From: Takakia lepidozioides
Taxonomy: Eukaryota > Streptophyta > Takakiopsida > Takakiales > Takakiaceae
NCBI GenBank assembly: GCA_030704615.1
Contig: CM060733.1
Location: 70,122,001 to 70,186,000, forward strand
DNA length: 64,000 bases
Direction: 5' to 3'
A program made the translations under genes and the position numbers. Below the pieces are notes generated by a model, which searched no databases, was not told where the DNA came from, and saw only the letters and a list, made by a program, of their open reading frames with translations. Positions 48,062 through 59,559 of this stretch are shown here, in pieces; the stretch's first letter is position 1; the number at the start of each line of letters is the position of its first letter.

Positions 48062-48613
48062 TTAGTTGAACCTTTGTCGGCAGAGAGGGCAAGAGGCATT
48101 GAGCTGCATCCAAGTATCAATGCACTCACTGTGGAAACAATGCAAACAACCGGTGAGGGTGTGAACAGAGTCGCCGGCTTGTGGAGACTCCATGCAAATA
48201 CCGCAGGGTTCCTGTGCAGGTGTATCCGCAGGAAGAATAGCCTGAGGGAAAAAAGTAGAAATCAATTCAATAGACGCACCGATCCATTGCAAATCCTCGA
48301 CTTCATCCTGGACCTCACCGTCTTCTTCCTTATCCTTATCCTCGTCCTCCCAGTCTGAGTACTTTGCAGGTAGATCCTCCACATCGTCTGAGCTTCCTTC
48401 TTCCTCTGAATCGTCTGCAGCGCATGTCCCGTCTACATTTCCACTCTGTAGACACGCAATCTCTGCCTCTGCTTCATTTCGTGCAATGCAGTAAGAGATG
48501 TCATCTGGAGCCACGACCAACAGTTCTCCTCGGGCCTGTCCTCTTCTCGCCCTCCGCTGCATTAGTCCTGCCCAATACAAGAACAGGTGTATTGTCCATT
48601 GTGTGTGCACCAC
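48062..48613 (-). CDS. RING-H2 zinc finger protein
   Basis: An intronless 183-codon frame. Residues about 10-35 are basic (QRRARRGQARGE). Residues about 70-110 are strongly acidic (DDSEEEGSSDDVEDL, then EDEDKDKEEDGE). A C-terminal RING-H2 domain (about 137-182) follows: CGICMES, then CLHCFHSEC, then CPLC, giving the C3H2C3 order. Such proteins are usually E3 ubiquitin ligases that recruit an E2; the acidic region could bind basic substrates. No signal peptide or membrane segment is seen. It is convergent with the transposase of copy 3 and apparently inside that element, so it may be an element-encoded or captured gene. It is undamaged while the transposase next to it is decayed. An upstream exon cannot be excluded. 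Confidence 0.7.
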   Translation of the reverse strand: MVHTQWTIHLFLYWAGLMQRRARRGQARGELLVVAPDDISYCIARNEAEAEIACLQSGNVDGTCAADDSEEEGSSDDVEDLPAKYSDWEDEDKDKEEDGEVQDEVEDLQWIGASIELISTFFPQAILPADTPAQEPCGICMESPQAGDSVHTLTGCLHCFHSECIDTWMQLNASCPLCRQRFN

Positions 48614-48989
48614 AAAAGATGAAGAAACGTGGTGGCGCTACAAACGCGGGAGTGACCTACTCTCGTAGAACACCCCAGTGACCCGACAAATGTTACTGAT
48701 GGCAGGAGGTGTTGGACTGCCGACACGTGGCCGGCAGCCAAACACATTGGACACGAAATCTCTTCCGCATTTTCGTTAGTTGGATGATCGGAAATCGCCT
48801 GCCCTTCTCCGGCCATGTTATAGGCGGCGCCGACTTCCTGATCCCTGAAAGTGTGTAGTCTGCGGCAACTACATTTTCTCATTTTCATGGAACTTGTTGG
48901 AATTTTCCCCAAAAAAAAAAAAAAAAACAGCATCCACGGTTATACGGTTATAGAAGAGGGGTCTATTCCCGCGGTTGCTATTTTTATTG

Positions 48990-50225
48990 CACTATTGAGT
49001 TGTAATCGGTACCAACTACCTAGGTTCGGTGACTGCCAAGCCTGGTTTGTCATGCCCGATCTTAAGGTTAACAAATGCCAAATCAATGTCAAATTTCGAG
49101 AATTTTCCTAAAATTGTGCTATGCTCATGGTATTTTTAGCTCATGCAACATACACACCCATGATTGCAGCTTAGTGGCACACTGCCATGTGTACTCATCC
49201 ACTATCTCACATTTGACACCCAACCCGGTAACACACCAAAATGCTTTTGCAGTTCAATTTCCAAACCATCCCAATCCTCATGTGGATACATATGTGCTTC
49301 ATTAGAAACATACCAGAAATGTCAAAAGTTGACCATGATAGCATGACTGTTTTCAAATTAGCCTGTCTTAAAAATGGCAAGTGCATGCTACAGAGAAGGC
49401 CTACTAATTATATGCTTCAAAAAAACAAATTCTGATCAATCAAACTTCCCAACGGGCACCCCCAAGGCGTCCCCAAGCAAAGTTTCGAAGGAATTCATGG
49501 GCAGTACCTTTAGATATCCCCTTAGACACATCACTAATGAGCTCAAACAATCCAAAAGACCAGCTTGCTGAATCTCTTGAGAGAGATCAATCAAATTTTT
49601 CCAACAGGAGTTAGCCAAGCATTTTTCCCAAAAACATAACTGGAGGTCCTAGGTACATATTAAGTTCAAGTGACACACAGGTTAGAGCAGATTTACAAGT
49701 TACCTGGAGGGCGAATTTCAGAGTGTCCGGAGCATGCAAATGGGTACAACTGCATCTGGTGGAATTTCTTCATTCTGGAGATCGCCATTGCAGGATAAAT
49801 TGCAACCAGAAAATTGCCCATAGGAGCATTTTTCCAAAACTGTAACTGGAGGTCCTAGATACATATTAAGACACGGGCTAGAGCAGATTTGCAAGCCACC
49901 TGGAGGGTGAATTACAGAGTGTCATTGCAACTAGGCCTAACATACTCATCACCAGCACCAAACCAAATACTGTACTCAACAAGGTCTTGACCACCCTCCT
50001 CAGTCAATGCCGACCACTATATGCTCCTCCAGAGGAGTACATCTCAGGGAAGCGCCCTAAATGAACTTTAGGTGGGTACATTTTAGTATGTTATCAGGTG
50101 AAGAAGCATGACAACCTATTAAGAGTTAAGTATATTTTCCTGGGTGACTTCCTCAGATTGAGTGTACTCCTGTGCCTTACGAAATGGCTCAGATCTCAAT
50201 AGCACTGCCGATGCCCAACATTTGC
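48990..50225. other. No recognisable gene
   Basis: A roughly 50-bp sequence containing AACTGGAGGTCCTAG and ACATATTAAG occurs twice (about 49638 and 49847), each followed by AGAGCAGATTT-CAAG and CACCTGGAGGG. This is a local duplication of about 210 bp. A 17-base A-run is at about 48910. No gene is seen. Confidence 0.5.
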
Positions 50226-50232
50226 AAATCTA

Positions 50233-51972
50233 GCCTTTCTTACTGGGTCTTGTTGAAGCAGATTTCAACAATATTTGCTGGCGATCTCTTGCCTCCTGCA
50301 GGGCCCTGGCTCGAAGAAACAATGCACTTCTCTTGTGCTTTGACTTCAAACTCCTGCGTCTGGCACCACATAAAAAAACTTACGAGATCAGTACTTGTCA
50401 GGCATTGGACACTTAGAACATACCATAGCTTGAGCTGCAGGTATGGTACTCCTAGGATTTCACAGGGCGTGAAAACTCAATCTGGAAATTACCAAAACTG
50501 TTCTGCATGACCAACACCAATCAACAAGAGTGTTGATTTGAGCACTGGCGTACGAGAAACTATGAGGTAATTCTCAACACTGGTTCTACAGCTATGTACC
50601 TTATACATGTAAGTGACACACATGGCTGTTGTTGCACTGTAACATTGTTCTGTGATACTGTGAAGAGACGGGGAGAGGAGAGAGAGATAGACCTTAGTAG
50701 TGCAGCCCCAGCTGTCAAGACTAGTCCACCTATTGCCCATAACACCTTTTCTGAAACATCCAGGCGCTCAACCCAGGCATTCAGTAAATCCAGGAGTGCA
50801 CGGCTTGGCCATTCCTTGCCAACCCCTCTCCCAGATGATCCTTTGCCTTCTCCCATGGTCCCAACAATTTCAGCCTTCCCATCAAAACAAGCAAGATGTC
50901 CTGCACTTTTGAGTCTGTTCTCGAATCTCTCCACCATAAACCCTGCCAGCTGACAAAAGTCAGAGCTATTGGAAGTCCACTCCCGCACATGTGCGCAGAC
51001 TGTGTCACGGGGACCACATGGCATCAGGCCCTGCTTTCCAGCCCATCAATTCCAAATAGCTCTTGTGAGTAAGCGTTGAAAGAGTGAAATTTTGCTACTC
51101 AAAATTGTGAGAATTTTTTTTCACAGCAGCCGTAAGAGGAGCAGAAAATTCCATTAAGCAATCATGCATCAAATTACTCACAATGGGTGACCAACATCAT
51201 TACAAAATTTACACGTGTGAGAAGCACAGGGCCAGGATCTTGTCACAGATTCAATCTGCTCAGTGTGAGTTCTCATGCACAGTTCATCTTAAGAACACTC
51301 CCAAGTTTACCACTACTCTGTATTGACAAGATCACAGTTAATCACTTGGACATGTCTGGATAAATCCCTCAAGGTGATGAATTGTGATTGGTCTTCTCAA
51401 TTGCCTCTTCTTTCCAAAAATACAGCAACTTTTCCAATCTCTGGAAGGGAAGTACTTTGACTCCAGCTTCCCGGTAACAAGAAATTGTCAGCCTAAAATG
51501 AAGGTGCTCATCCCTGCAAACCACTTTTGCCATGAAGTATCTAAACTACCATGCTGCACCAGGGTCCATGACTTTACGCAGAAGAAAGAAAGAGATAAAG
51601 AAAAGAATCCAAGTACCATTGGGTCTGATGAGAAAAAAGCATTGGCACAGGAGTCAAAGAGGGAATCACAAAAAGACGAGCACAGAAGTGGGGGTCCTGG
51701 AGATACTCCCATCCGTGGGTCACAAATAGCACATTGCAGAACTTCCCACAGCGCCAGGCAATGTGCACTGCCCTCTCCACCAGTGGCCAGCCTTCCCAGT
51801 GAGGACAATGCGGCATTAGTATGGACGGCACTGCAGCATGTTTGCTTGCGGTAGATTCTGCACAATGTCAAATCATCTGGACCCTTTGAGGCTTTTCTTG
51901 GAGGATGGCCCTCAGCTGTGAAACGCGGAAAGCGACCTCCTTGTGAGACACAGCTTCCTTCCTTCTGTGCTG
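50233..51972 (-). CDS. Folate-receptor-like membrane protein (5' exon missing)
   Basis: Three minus-strand exons are visible. Exon A (about 51972 to about 51617) reads GSCVSQGGRFPRFTAEGHPP, LTLCRIYRKQTCCSAVHTNA and CAICDPRMGVSPGPPLLCSS. Exon B (about 51031-50697) reads LMPCGPRDTVCAHVREWTSN, SDFCQLAGF and ACFDGKAE, then a membrane segment VLWAIGGLVLTAGAALL. Exon C (about 50361-50233) has a basic cytoplasmic tail RRSLKSKHKRSALFLRARAL ending PSKKG and a stop. This is the cysteine-rich folate receptor domain of the plant single-pass family; ligand and role are unproven in plants. The signal-peptide exon upstream of 51972 was not located, so completeness is uncertain. A short extra exon between A and B is possible. 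Confidence 0.75.
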
Positions 51973-51979
51973 CATTCCA

Positions 51980-54400
51980 CGGAACCAGTCATATCAGTTT
52001 TTTCCTTAAACAAGCTTTCAGCTGAAGTTTTAGCAGAATTGACTCAGTTTCAGATGTCGAAGACTGCTAGGAGGCCATTTGATGGGCTTCCTCCAGAAAT
52101 TCAACATGGTGTAGTCTTGCAACCAGCCTCATAAGATAGCAACCATCTTGGAACCACTGTGGAGTAGTACAAATACAGATAGTAGAGAATCGTCAACTTT
52201 TGATTGTGCAGGTATGAGGTGGGGAAAGAGCAAGAGAGTCCAGCACTGTTGACTTTGAGCTATAACCCGAGTGGGCATGGGCTGTCTCTCACCTGTCCAT
52301 CAATTGTAGAGAAGAACAAGCTCCTTCCTGGGAGACTTCCAAGTTTGAGGGTAGAAGATGTCAATTCAAAACAACAATCCAAAGAATGCAGTTTTTGCTT
52401 GGAGTTGCATTCCAGAAACCTCCACAATATACGCCCCTCCCTTTGTTTACACCTTGCTGATTTCCCTCTTATCATATCGAACCCCTAACTTTCAGTTTAA
52501 ACGCAGGGCCTCAACAACGCTAAGGTGAAGTTTGAAGACCTTCAATTAACAACCAGTGAGACACTGAGAACGGCATGTGCTGACAGAATAATGAAGCAAG
52601 GGAAATACTAGAAATGGGGTGTACGTCAATTGAATCCTCGTTAAACCCAGTCACTTTGACGAACTCGAATTTCATGCAGACGCCACTCGAGTAATCCACA
52701 CAAGTGTGATCCACTTGGCATTGACGTACTCTCTATGGTTCCCGCCATAGCACGCCCATGTCAAGTTTCAAACGTCACAGTCAGTCTGTTCTACTCCATG
52801 TGCCAGACCGTATGGTACCAGGCAGCGTTTACAGATCAGGTCATAGAATCGTGGAAGTCCAAACAGAAATTATGTACAGTTTAGAGTGCAATGCAAAAGA
52901 TAAATTGACTGAGAAAAAAAAAACAACTCAAAATATTGTCCTTCGCAGACCACACCCTTCAGTTTCACCATACTGATCGCAACCCTAACTATAACGCCAC
53001 AGGTGGGTTCAACCACAGCTATCACTCACTGCCGTTCTACAAGGTTTTGGAAGCCACTTAATTTTCGCTCCTAATTTGATGCAAGACGAATAAAGAGTTT
53101 GGAGAAGAGTGAGAGGCGACGGGAAGCCTCACCCGCAGACCTGGTGCTCACAGAGCAGCAGCAGCACAGAGCTATGGTGATGAAGCACCCAACATAGCTA
53201 CGGCCTGCCAAATGCTTCTGCCCCCTCATCTTCCACAATTTCCCCTCCACTGCAGTTCACGGCATGGTGATGAGAAGGTCTCACTTGAGTTGCTTCTTTT
53301 CCGCACTGCTTCACTGAATACTTCCCATGCTTTGCATCAGCACTGCAGCCGTCGCCCAGCAGGGCACCAAGTAACGTGCTTCAAACTGGCTTCTCGCACG
53401 CGTGGCCCTCGTAAGAAACGCTTCAAATTTTTGTAGTGTATTTTGTAGAGGGTAATGCCCTGAGTGGAGGCCATTACCCTGCGTAAGGAACTGCTGCAGA
53501 TTTCTTTTTCTTTTCATCATTTCTGTATCTTTCTCCCTACTAGTAGCTTCCTATTAGGGTGGCATGTGGCTTTTCTTTCCACCATTATTGTCTGTTTCGC
53601 TGTTTCTGCCACAATGGAGGTTGGCAGCGAGCATGAGGCTTGTGGAAGTGCGAAGCGACAGTGTTTGGTACAATATGCCAGATAAAATATTCGTGCAGGT
53701 TGAGCAAGATCATATTCGACAGAATTCTGCTATGTCACGCCACTTCCCTGCGTCGTCTTCTCGTATGTAGAGAGGCCATAACTTCAATAATATGCAAAAT
53801 TGCAATATTATCACTCTTAATCTCAGTGTTGATGCTGTTGAAGCGGCTACTTTACTTCGAGCTGCACTTGCGAACAAAGCATCTGCGGCGCAGGATTGAT
53901 TCAGTTTCTAGGAATTCAAGTTTTAGGGAAACTGCATATTGCAACTACATTGTACAGATATTTTTTGCAGCACATTGTTACACTGATTTGTTGCGGCATG
54001 ATTGTTGCTTTCCTGTAAACGGGGCAAACTCTGCCAAAGATGATAAAAAGAAATGGGCAGGTGTGTAATGCCCTAGTACTCGTGGGGCTGGCTATTATGC
54101 TATATAACGAGCATATATTAGTAAAGAGAAACAAGGGTGACCGTAATTTTTACAAGGAATGAGTGGTTGGCACTCCGCGGTTGGGACGGTAGGAGACCCG
54201 GCAGAGATAGCCCGGAGGCAGACCCGCCGCCCGATCACAATCTTGGCGCGTTGACCGATGACATTATATCTCTTGACCTCACAAATTTAATGTACCGTGG
54301 TTGGCAGGGTCCTGTATGTTTGGCAAAAGTGCCGTGACGGAGGCAAATTTAAGGTGGGGCCTGCAGCAATTCTACCGGGCTGAGGCAACCGTGGAGCAAC
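51980..54400. other. No recognisable gene
   Basis: Short frames on both strands, none recognised. The signal-peptide exon of the folate-receptor-like gene may lie here on the minus strand, but I could not place it. Confidence 0.35.
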
Positions 54401-54449
54401 CTGTACGGCCTTTTTAGGACCCCGCCACGCTAGATTGCCGCTTTTGGGC

Positions 54450-55160
54450 AGGCACCGGGACATCGTGGAGATGCTCTAAGAGCTTCCCCACTAATGGCTC
54501 GGTATATGGGTAGGGATGCTCGCTTGACTCCCCGTGTGTCTGACGTTGACTTGTGTGAGACATAGCGGGCCCGGAAGGACACGGCAAGGTTCGGGGTCTG
54601 CAGACAATTTGGAGTGCACGGAACCTTACCGAGCGTTGTAGCGTGCACTGGTAGGGCATGGTTTTTGTGGTTTTTCTCTCTGACACGGAATTTTGCCGTT
54701 TCCGTGGCTGATAGTGGGCCCTGCTGGGAATGCTCTAAGAGCATCCCCACCATTGGCTGGGTATACAGGTACATCAATTGCCTTTTATTGAGGCATGTGC
54801 AGAGCCGGCCACCAGAAGATGAGAGGGCTGCAGACAGAATGCTCCCCACTGGTGCACGCTAGCGCGCACGCCAAACTTCTTGCTCAACCTCCCGCTGGCC
54901 AATGTCTCACGCGTGGGAGGCACGCTCATGCTCGCTTGACTCCACGTGTGTCTGCATTTATGGTACGTGGGAGATAGCGGGCCCGGAAGGACACGGCAAG
55001 GTTCGGGGTCTGCAGACAAGTTGTTGCGCCCTGAACCTTACCGAGCGTTTAGCGTGCCCCAGTGGGATGCCGTTTTTGTGGTTTTTCCCACTGACACCGT
55101 ATGTTGCCTTTCCGTGGCTGATAGCGGGCCCGGTGGAGATGCTCTTATAGGGCATAATGT
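54450..55160. repeat. Duplicated element rich in GAGATGCTCT ends
   Basis: Two copies (about 54480-54745 and 54925-55150) share GCGGGCCCGGAAGGACACGG, AAGGTTCGGGGTCTGCAGAC, ACCTTACCGAGCG and TTCCGTGGCTGATAG. GAGATGCTCTAAGAGC-TCCCCAC-type motifs at the borders resemble the ends of common plant MITEs. There is no coding potential. Confidence 0.65.
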
Positions 55161-55181
55161 AATGCGTAAGCAGGCCGGTGG

Positions 55182-55257
55182 CCGTAAGCAACTCTCTAGG
55201 CTGGCTCGGGCGTTCTGCTGTGTACCACACCGCGCCAGCCTAGAGAGTTGCTTACGG
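55182..55257. repeat. Perfect 23-bp inverted repeat
   Basis: The arm at 55182-55204 (starting CCGTAAGCAACTCTCTAGG) and its exact complement at 55235-55257 flank a 30-bp loop. It is probably a fold-back element. A transcript would form a stable stem. Confidence 0.85.
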
Positions 55258-55355
55258 GCACCATTAGTCCACTTAGCAGCAATTCTACCACAGTTTTTAC
55301 TGCATAGAGGAGCGCCAAAAGATGAAGAGGGAGCGCCAAAAAACATTTACGCTCG

Positions 55356-55471
55356 GTAAAGAGCTGAAGCGCGGGCTTTTCACCTGTTTGCGGCCCCCAT
55401 AGAGACTCGGGCTCCGCCCTCGTCTCTACAGGGGCCTTAAATAGGTGAACGCCCTTGCTCCAGCTCTTTAC
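55356..55471. repeat. 116-bp nearly complete hairpin
   Basis: The arms begin GTAAAGAGCTGAAGC and, inverted, GTAAAGAGCTGGAGC. Pairing continues with few mismatches through GGGC, TTCACCT, GGCCCC and TAGAGAC to a short GGGC-TCC-GCCC apex. Its size and shape would suit a MITE or a small-RNA precursor. Nothing shows it is expressed. Confidence 0.8.
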
Positions 55472-55828
55472 ATACCTCACGAGCTTGAACATTTGCCAAG
55501 CAATGAAAAGGTCCGGGGGTTGAATGCGCCCTGGGCGGGTGTGCCTGCGGGGCCTACCCCTCCCCCGCCGCCTCACCTCCTTGGCGGGTGTTGCGGCAAC
55601 CGCGGTTGCCGCTACGGGTCCCTCCCCATTTGCGCGCCCCGCAGGCCGCACGCCCGCCGCCACTTCTCACTCAATGTCGTAATACATGACTCATGTATTA
55701 CGACGTCATGTTGTACACAACCATCCCATGATGTACCGTATATGGACGCATCCAGACATTATGATATAGGCATCATGGTGATACACGCATGTTCATACAT
55801 GACATTCAAAATTCAAATTTCTGCACAT

Positions 55829-56046
55829 CGGCTGGTAGCTCAGCTGGTAAATGCACAGTGTGTCGCCCTGGTGGTTCAGGGTTCAAACCCGCTGCCCTAG
55901 CTTGCTCTGTGTGTGGGATTATTCGTGACGGTATGTCTGGGCGTTGATCGTCATGTAGGTTTCATGGCCCATAAATGAAAGGGGGTTAATTTTTCCCCCT
56001 CCTCAAGGACCTGAAATGCGGGCTGTCACTCCCAGGTTTCTTTTTG
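55829..56046 (+). repeat. tRNA-derived SINE, copy 2
   Basis: A-box-like TGGTAGCTCAGCTGG and B-box GGGTTCAAACCC are followed by a body with GGGGGTTAATTTTTCCCCCT and the shared 3' theme GGGCTGTCACTCCCAGGTTT. It is better preserved in the boxes than the 26.8 kb copy. The A/T-rich stretch after it (to about 56090) may include its tail. From 56090 to 56400 no gene is recognised. Confidence 0.75.
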
Positions 56047-56404
56047 TGTGTATTTTTTTTTTGTAAAAAAAATCCTTGGAATTTTTTTTTATAATCACAT
56101 TGTCTTTTGCAATGAATGCACGTCATCCTCCATGTCTCTCCATTCTCATCCTCCCCTCCTCCTCGTCCCCAAATTGTTCTGTCATCATTCCTGCACCCGT
56201 GTAGCGTGTATCACCCGTGCTACCCCTGTGCAACCCAATACTGCACGACTGTTCATCATGTCTGAAGAAAATAGAAGTGAAGAGATAGTCCCCCATCTTG
56301 TTTGCAAACTCAGAAACCAACTGCAATACCCGAACCTAGGTGCTTTCAATCAGTGTTATAGTGGCGTTTCCAATGGCATGGCAGGCCTGCCGCGAAAGAC
56401 AATG

Positions 56405-57540
56405 CGGAAGTGCCTACATTCCATGGAATCGCGTGAAACATATTTTTGCAGGAACATAAACTCGACTCTGCTAAAATCCAAGCTTTAGGCTCTTCTTTTT
56501 TGCCTTCATCCGCTACCTGGTGGAGCCGTACTATAATTCATTCTAGAGGGGGAACTGTTGTCCTCATTTCCCCCTCAATTCTTCTTTTCTTCTCTCTAGG
56601 GTGGAGTCTTGGTTGCAAGGCCGCATTCAAGTGGCCTTCACCACCTCTACTTCTCCTTTCCAAGCTTGCACGTTTGTTAATGTCTATGTGCCGAATCTAG
56701 CCACTGACAGGATAGAGTTCTGGTCTTTCTGAGGCTTCAAATCTTGGCTTGCCCTGATGTTACTCCTTGGATTATCAGAGGTGATCTCAACATGGTAGAA
56801 TGTTCGAGTGATCACCTGGCTGCTTCCTCTCTATCCTTGTCTACCGAAGAGTTGGATTCTTGGGATTCATTGTGTCTATCTGTTGGCCTCTCGAAAATAG
56901 TGGATCACCCCCACACCGGATTACATTTTACCTAGTCCAATAATCGTTAGCTAGCTGATCTTTGCATGGCCCACCTAGACCGCTTTTACTGCTCTCCAAC
57001 ATCGTTTATCTGGGCTTCCCCCCATGACCAGAGACCCATTCTTCCAGGGTTTGACCACGTTTCTGTTCGGAATGATCTCTCCCTTCCTAGCTCTCATGGT
57101 CGTGGTTTCTTTAAACTAGACCCTGCCATTTTAGCAGTTCCCTCTTATTTCCAAAAACATAATCAAATCAACCTAGACAAACACTGGCAACAATTTCTCC
57201 TCTCCAACCCTCAAATTTCTCAAGAAACTTGAGGCAGTCCGGAAGATAGCTTAGGCTCTTTCCAGGTCTTTTGCCCTATAAAGATCTCGCAAGGAGAAAG
57301 CTCTCTTTGAAGTGTTTAGCTCAATGCCAAAAAGTGATTGAGGCTAATAGGGCAGCTCCTCAAACCTGGGACTCTTATTACTTGGCCAAACAAAATCTGG
57401 CAGATATGCTTAAGGCAAAAGAAGATAGCCTCAGGCGTAAGACTGGCATCAACCGGTCCCTGCAAGGAGAAAAAATGACTTGGTATTTTTTCCTAAGGCT
57501 AAGCATCGACAAGTAGCAACCACTATCTCTTCTCTGAAAA
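56405..57540 (+). pseudogene. LINE ORF2 endonuclease relic
   Basis: Broken frames follow the apurinic-endonuclease order of plant L1-type LINEs: SMESRETYF, then QEHKLDSAKIQALGSSFLP (56446 on), TFVNVYVPNLATDRIEFWSF (about 56669-56728), WIIRGDLNMVECSSDH (about 56768-56815), SKIVDHPHTGLHFT and HLDRFYCSPTSFIW. A linker (residues after FDHVSVRNDLSLPS) leads towards the RT, which is absent. Several stops and shifts occur. The relic ends at about 57540, next to antisense PPR sequence. The RT relic at 35.6-36.2 kb could belong to the same family. Confidence 0.75.
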
Positions 57541-57579
57541 ATGAGCTGGGTGTTCTCATCCACAAACCAAATTAAGAAA

Positions 57580-57830
57580 TGGCGAGTCTGGCTGCCTCCC
57601 ATTTCACCACGCTTTTCATGCTCCCACATTTGGCATACATGTCCACGAGGGTATGGTTCAGTATGTACAATTCCAGCTTTGGCGATGCAACCATGCACCT
57701 CTTTGCCCTTTTCCAGCACACGCACTGCAAACACATACAAATGTGATGTGGTCGGGCTTCATCCCTTCCCCCATCATTTGCTCATAGGTCTCCAAAGCCT
57801 CCATCCCGCACCCCTGCAGCCTATGTCAAA
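57580..57830 (-). pseudogene. PPR fragment (minus)
   Basis: Antisense to the main arrays, with the minus strand reading ALETYEQMMGEG, a disrupted ACAVRVLEKGKEVHGCIAKAG and VDMYAKCG-like pieces, with a short deletion near 57720. Its close likeness to the units at 9.9-10.1 kb points to a recent duplicate. Confidence 0.7.
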
Positions 57831-58174
57831 CTTGACTTCAAACCAACTCTGAAATGAAGGCCATTGCAAGCAAAGTCAAACAGTTCTGTTCAAATTTCAA
57901 CTTTTCTTTTCTCACTTCAATGTGAGTTCTATCCACAAGACCTCAACTTCAGTAAATACCTTCTCCATGACAGATCCCCTCCACTACACTTCTCCATAGC
58001 GTTCACCATCCAGTTGTTTTCTGTTTCCATATCACTCAAATTCTTGAACTTTACAACCTTCACTCGCTCACCCAATGTCGAAAGCCACATTAAGACATCT
58101 CTATGCTTGATCCTTCATCTGCCAAGACAATCTAGCTCAGCATGGATTTCCTCAATTCGTTGAGAGCTTGCAGC

Positions 58175-58495
58175 TTGCAAGGTGAACGATGGCGGAAAAC
58201 GCAGAGCTCCTGCAGTTCAAGAAGATCAAGATCCGGGCATTGCGGGCAGTTCCGAAAAAGTTGGCACGGCGCTTTCTATTGGCATATTTTGGGCGGGCAG
58301 TCCGGGCAGATTCCAAAGAATTTGACGACGAAATGTGGCGACGATGACATGGTGATGATGACATGGCGACGAAAACGTGGCACTATGGCACCCTATTCCT
58401 GCTCTACGGTAAACTAGCTTCCGATCTTCGGTCGTCGTCGCTAGAACTAGGGCTTCGCGTTGCTCCGCACTACTAGCGACGAATTGTAAGAACTA
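58175..58495 (+). repeat. Dispersed repeat R1, copy 3
   Basis: This is the fullest plus-strand copy: GAACGATGGCGGAAAACGCA, a frame matching MAENAELLQFKKIKI, iterons GATGACATGG and ACGTGGC, then CACTATGGCACCCTATTCCT and a terminal GCACTACTAGCGACGA. A further copy with the same orientation begins at 60845; gene fragments lie between the two. Confidence 0.75.
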
Positions 58496-58829
58496 CGTTC
58501 AAGTTTCACAAAAAGGGCTGCATCTCTAAGTTGACATGCCATGGATATTCAGCAAATACGACATTTTTTGTCGTATATTCATGGGTTTGTGCTACATCCA
58601 ACCTATATTCGTGTCATAGTGTCATGCATTATAACCACATGATCATGATATCATCATGATCTTAATAGATATATTATACCAAAACAATACGTCGATTGGC
58701 GTGTATACTGGGCCCACTTGCACCAACTCACAAATGTTTGAGGAAGGCAACAAATCACTTTTTCAGGGGCCAAACTAGGATGGAAACAAGGGTACATATT
58801 TTCATCATTGTCATTTTCTACACATACTG

Positions 58830-59165
58830 GGAATGAGATGCGGCAAGCAGCAGCATCACCCAGAAGCTCAATCACAGCTGACTGCATATGAGCCTGAAAC
58901 TTGGCATAGTGCTCGTCCAGGCCACCATCCATGGCAACCACAGTGCTTATCCCACTTTCTAGTTCATCAGAGCGACGCCTGTCGACTAATTGGTTCTGAC
59001 CAGAGGCCTGGCCATCTCTACCAATCTTTTTCAATATACCCACAATCCCAGCAGCAGCCAACTATGCCCTCGCGCTCTGCAACAATATCGCATACCTTGT
59101 ACACAATCTTCCGAACCGGTAGTGAAGTATTTTGGATCTGTGGCAGGCCCAAACCACTCTGATTC
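58830..59165 (-). pseudogene. Hexokinase C-terminal fragment
   Basis: The minus strand reads IQNTSLPVRKIVYKVCDIVA, then after a frame change and stop LAAAGIVGILKKIGRDG, and ISTVVAMDGGLDEHYAKFQA with MQSAVIELLGDAA. These are consecutive parts of the C-terminal large domain of plant hexokinases (glucose phosphorylation, glycolysis and sugar signalling). The next expected segment (NDGSGVGAAL) is absent. All N-terminal exons are missing, so this is a fragment, possibly carried by a mobile element. Confidence 0.65.
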
Positions 59166-59559
59166 TGTCAAAAGATAGCCCTCACTCATGCTTGTGATCC
59201 ACCATATCTCTGACAATTATCAATCTCTTATGGTGGATTTGACATCAAGATGTAAACTCCAAACTGTTGATTTACAGTGCAGAAGATTAGGTGGTGGCTA
59301 GGGAATTACAAAAAGTATGTTGCACTACATCCAGGGAAGCACACCACTCCTGGCAACATTGCCTTGTTCAATTGTCAACTGCCAACAATTTAGGCACAAA
59401 TATCACTGGAGACCAGCATAGTTACATTAGATCAAAACCATTTAATACCATGTCACCTATATCAGAGCTATTAATATCACAGCTCAAAGCATGTGAGAAC
59501 CTAGTCTCCCCACAAGGCAAGGGGAACAGTGTTCCACTTCGTTGAGATATTAGATACCT

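Larger units (their letters stand above)
43170..48985 (+). mobile_element. MULE-like transposon, copy 3 (divergent, decayed)
   Basis: The first palindrome of this copy's set lies at 43170-43191 and the transposase relic at about 43256-46426. Palindrome arrays follow, then a RING-H2 gene. Two motifs near the right side, TTATAGGCGGCGC (about 48816) and CATCCACGGTTATA (about 48933), match inverted pieces of the left subterminal region of copy 1 (about 13085-13110). I infer the element's end lies just beyond. Terminal CAACGACGC-type ends and a target duplication were not found, and the left boundary is unknown. Confidence 0.5.

Noticed and set aside
54902-55359. Proteins encoded at 54.9-55.7 kb
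   Set aside because: GC-rich frames overlap duplicated repeats and hairpins and show no family resemblance.
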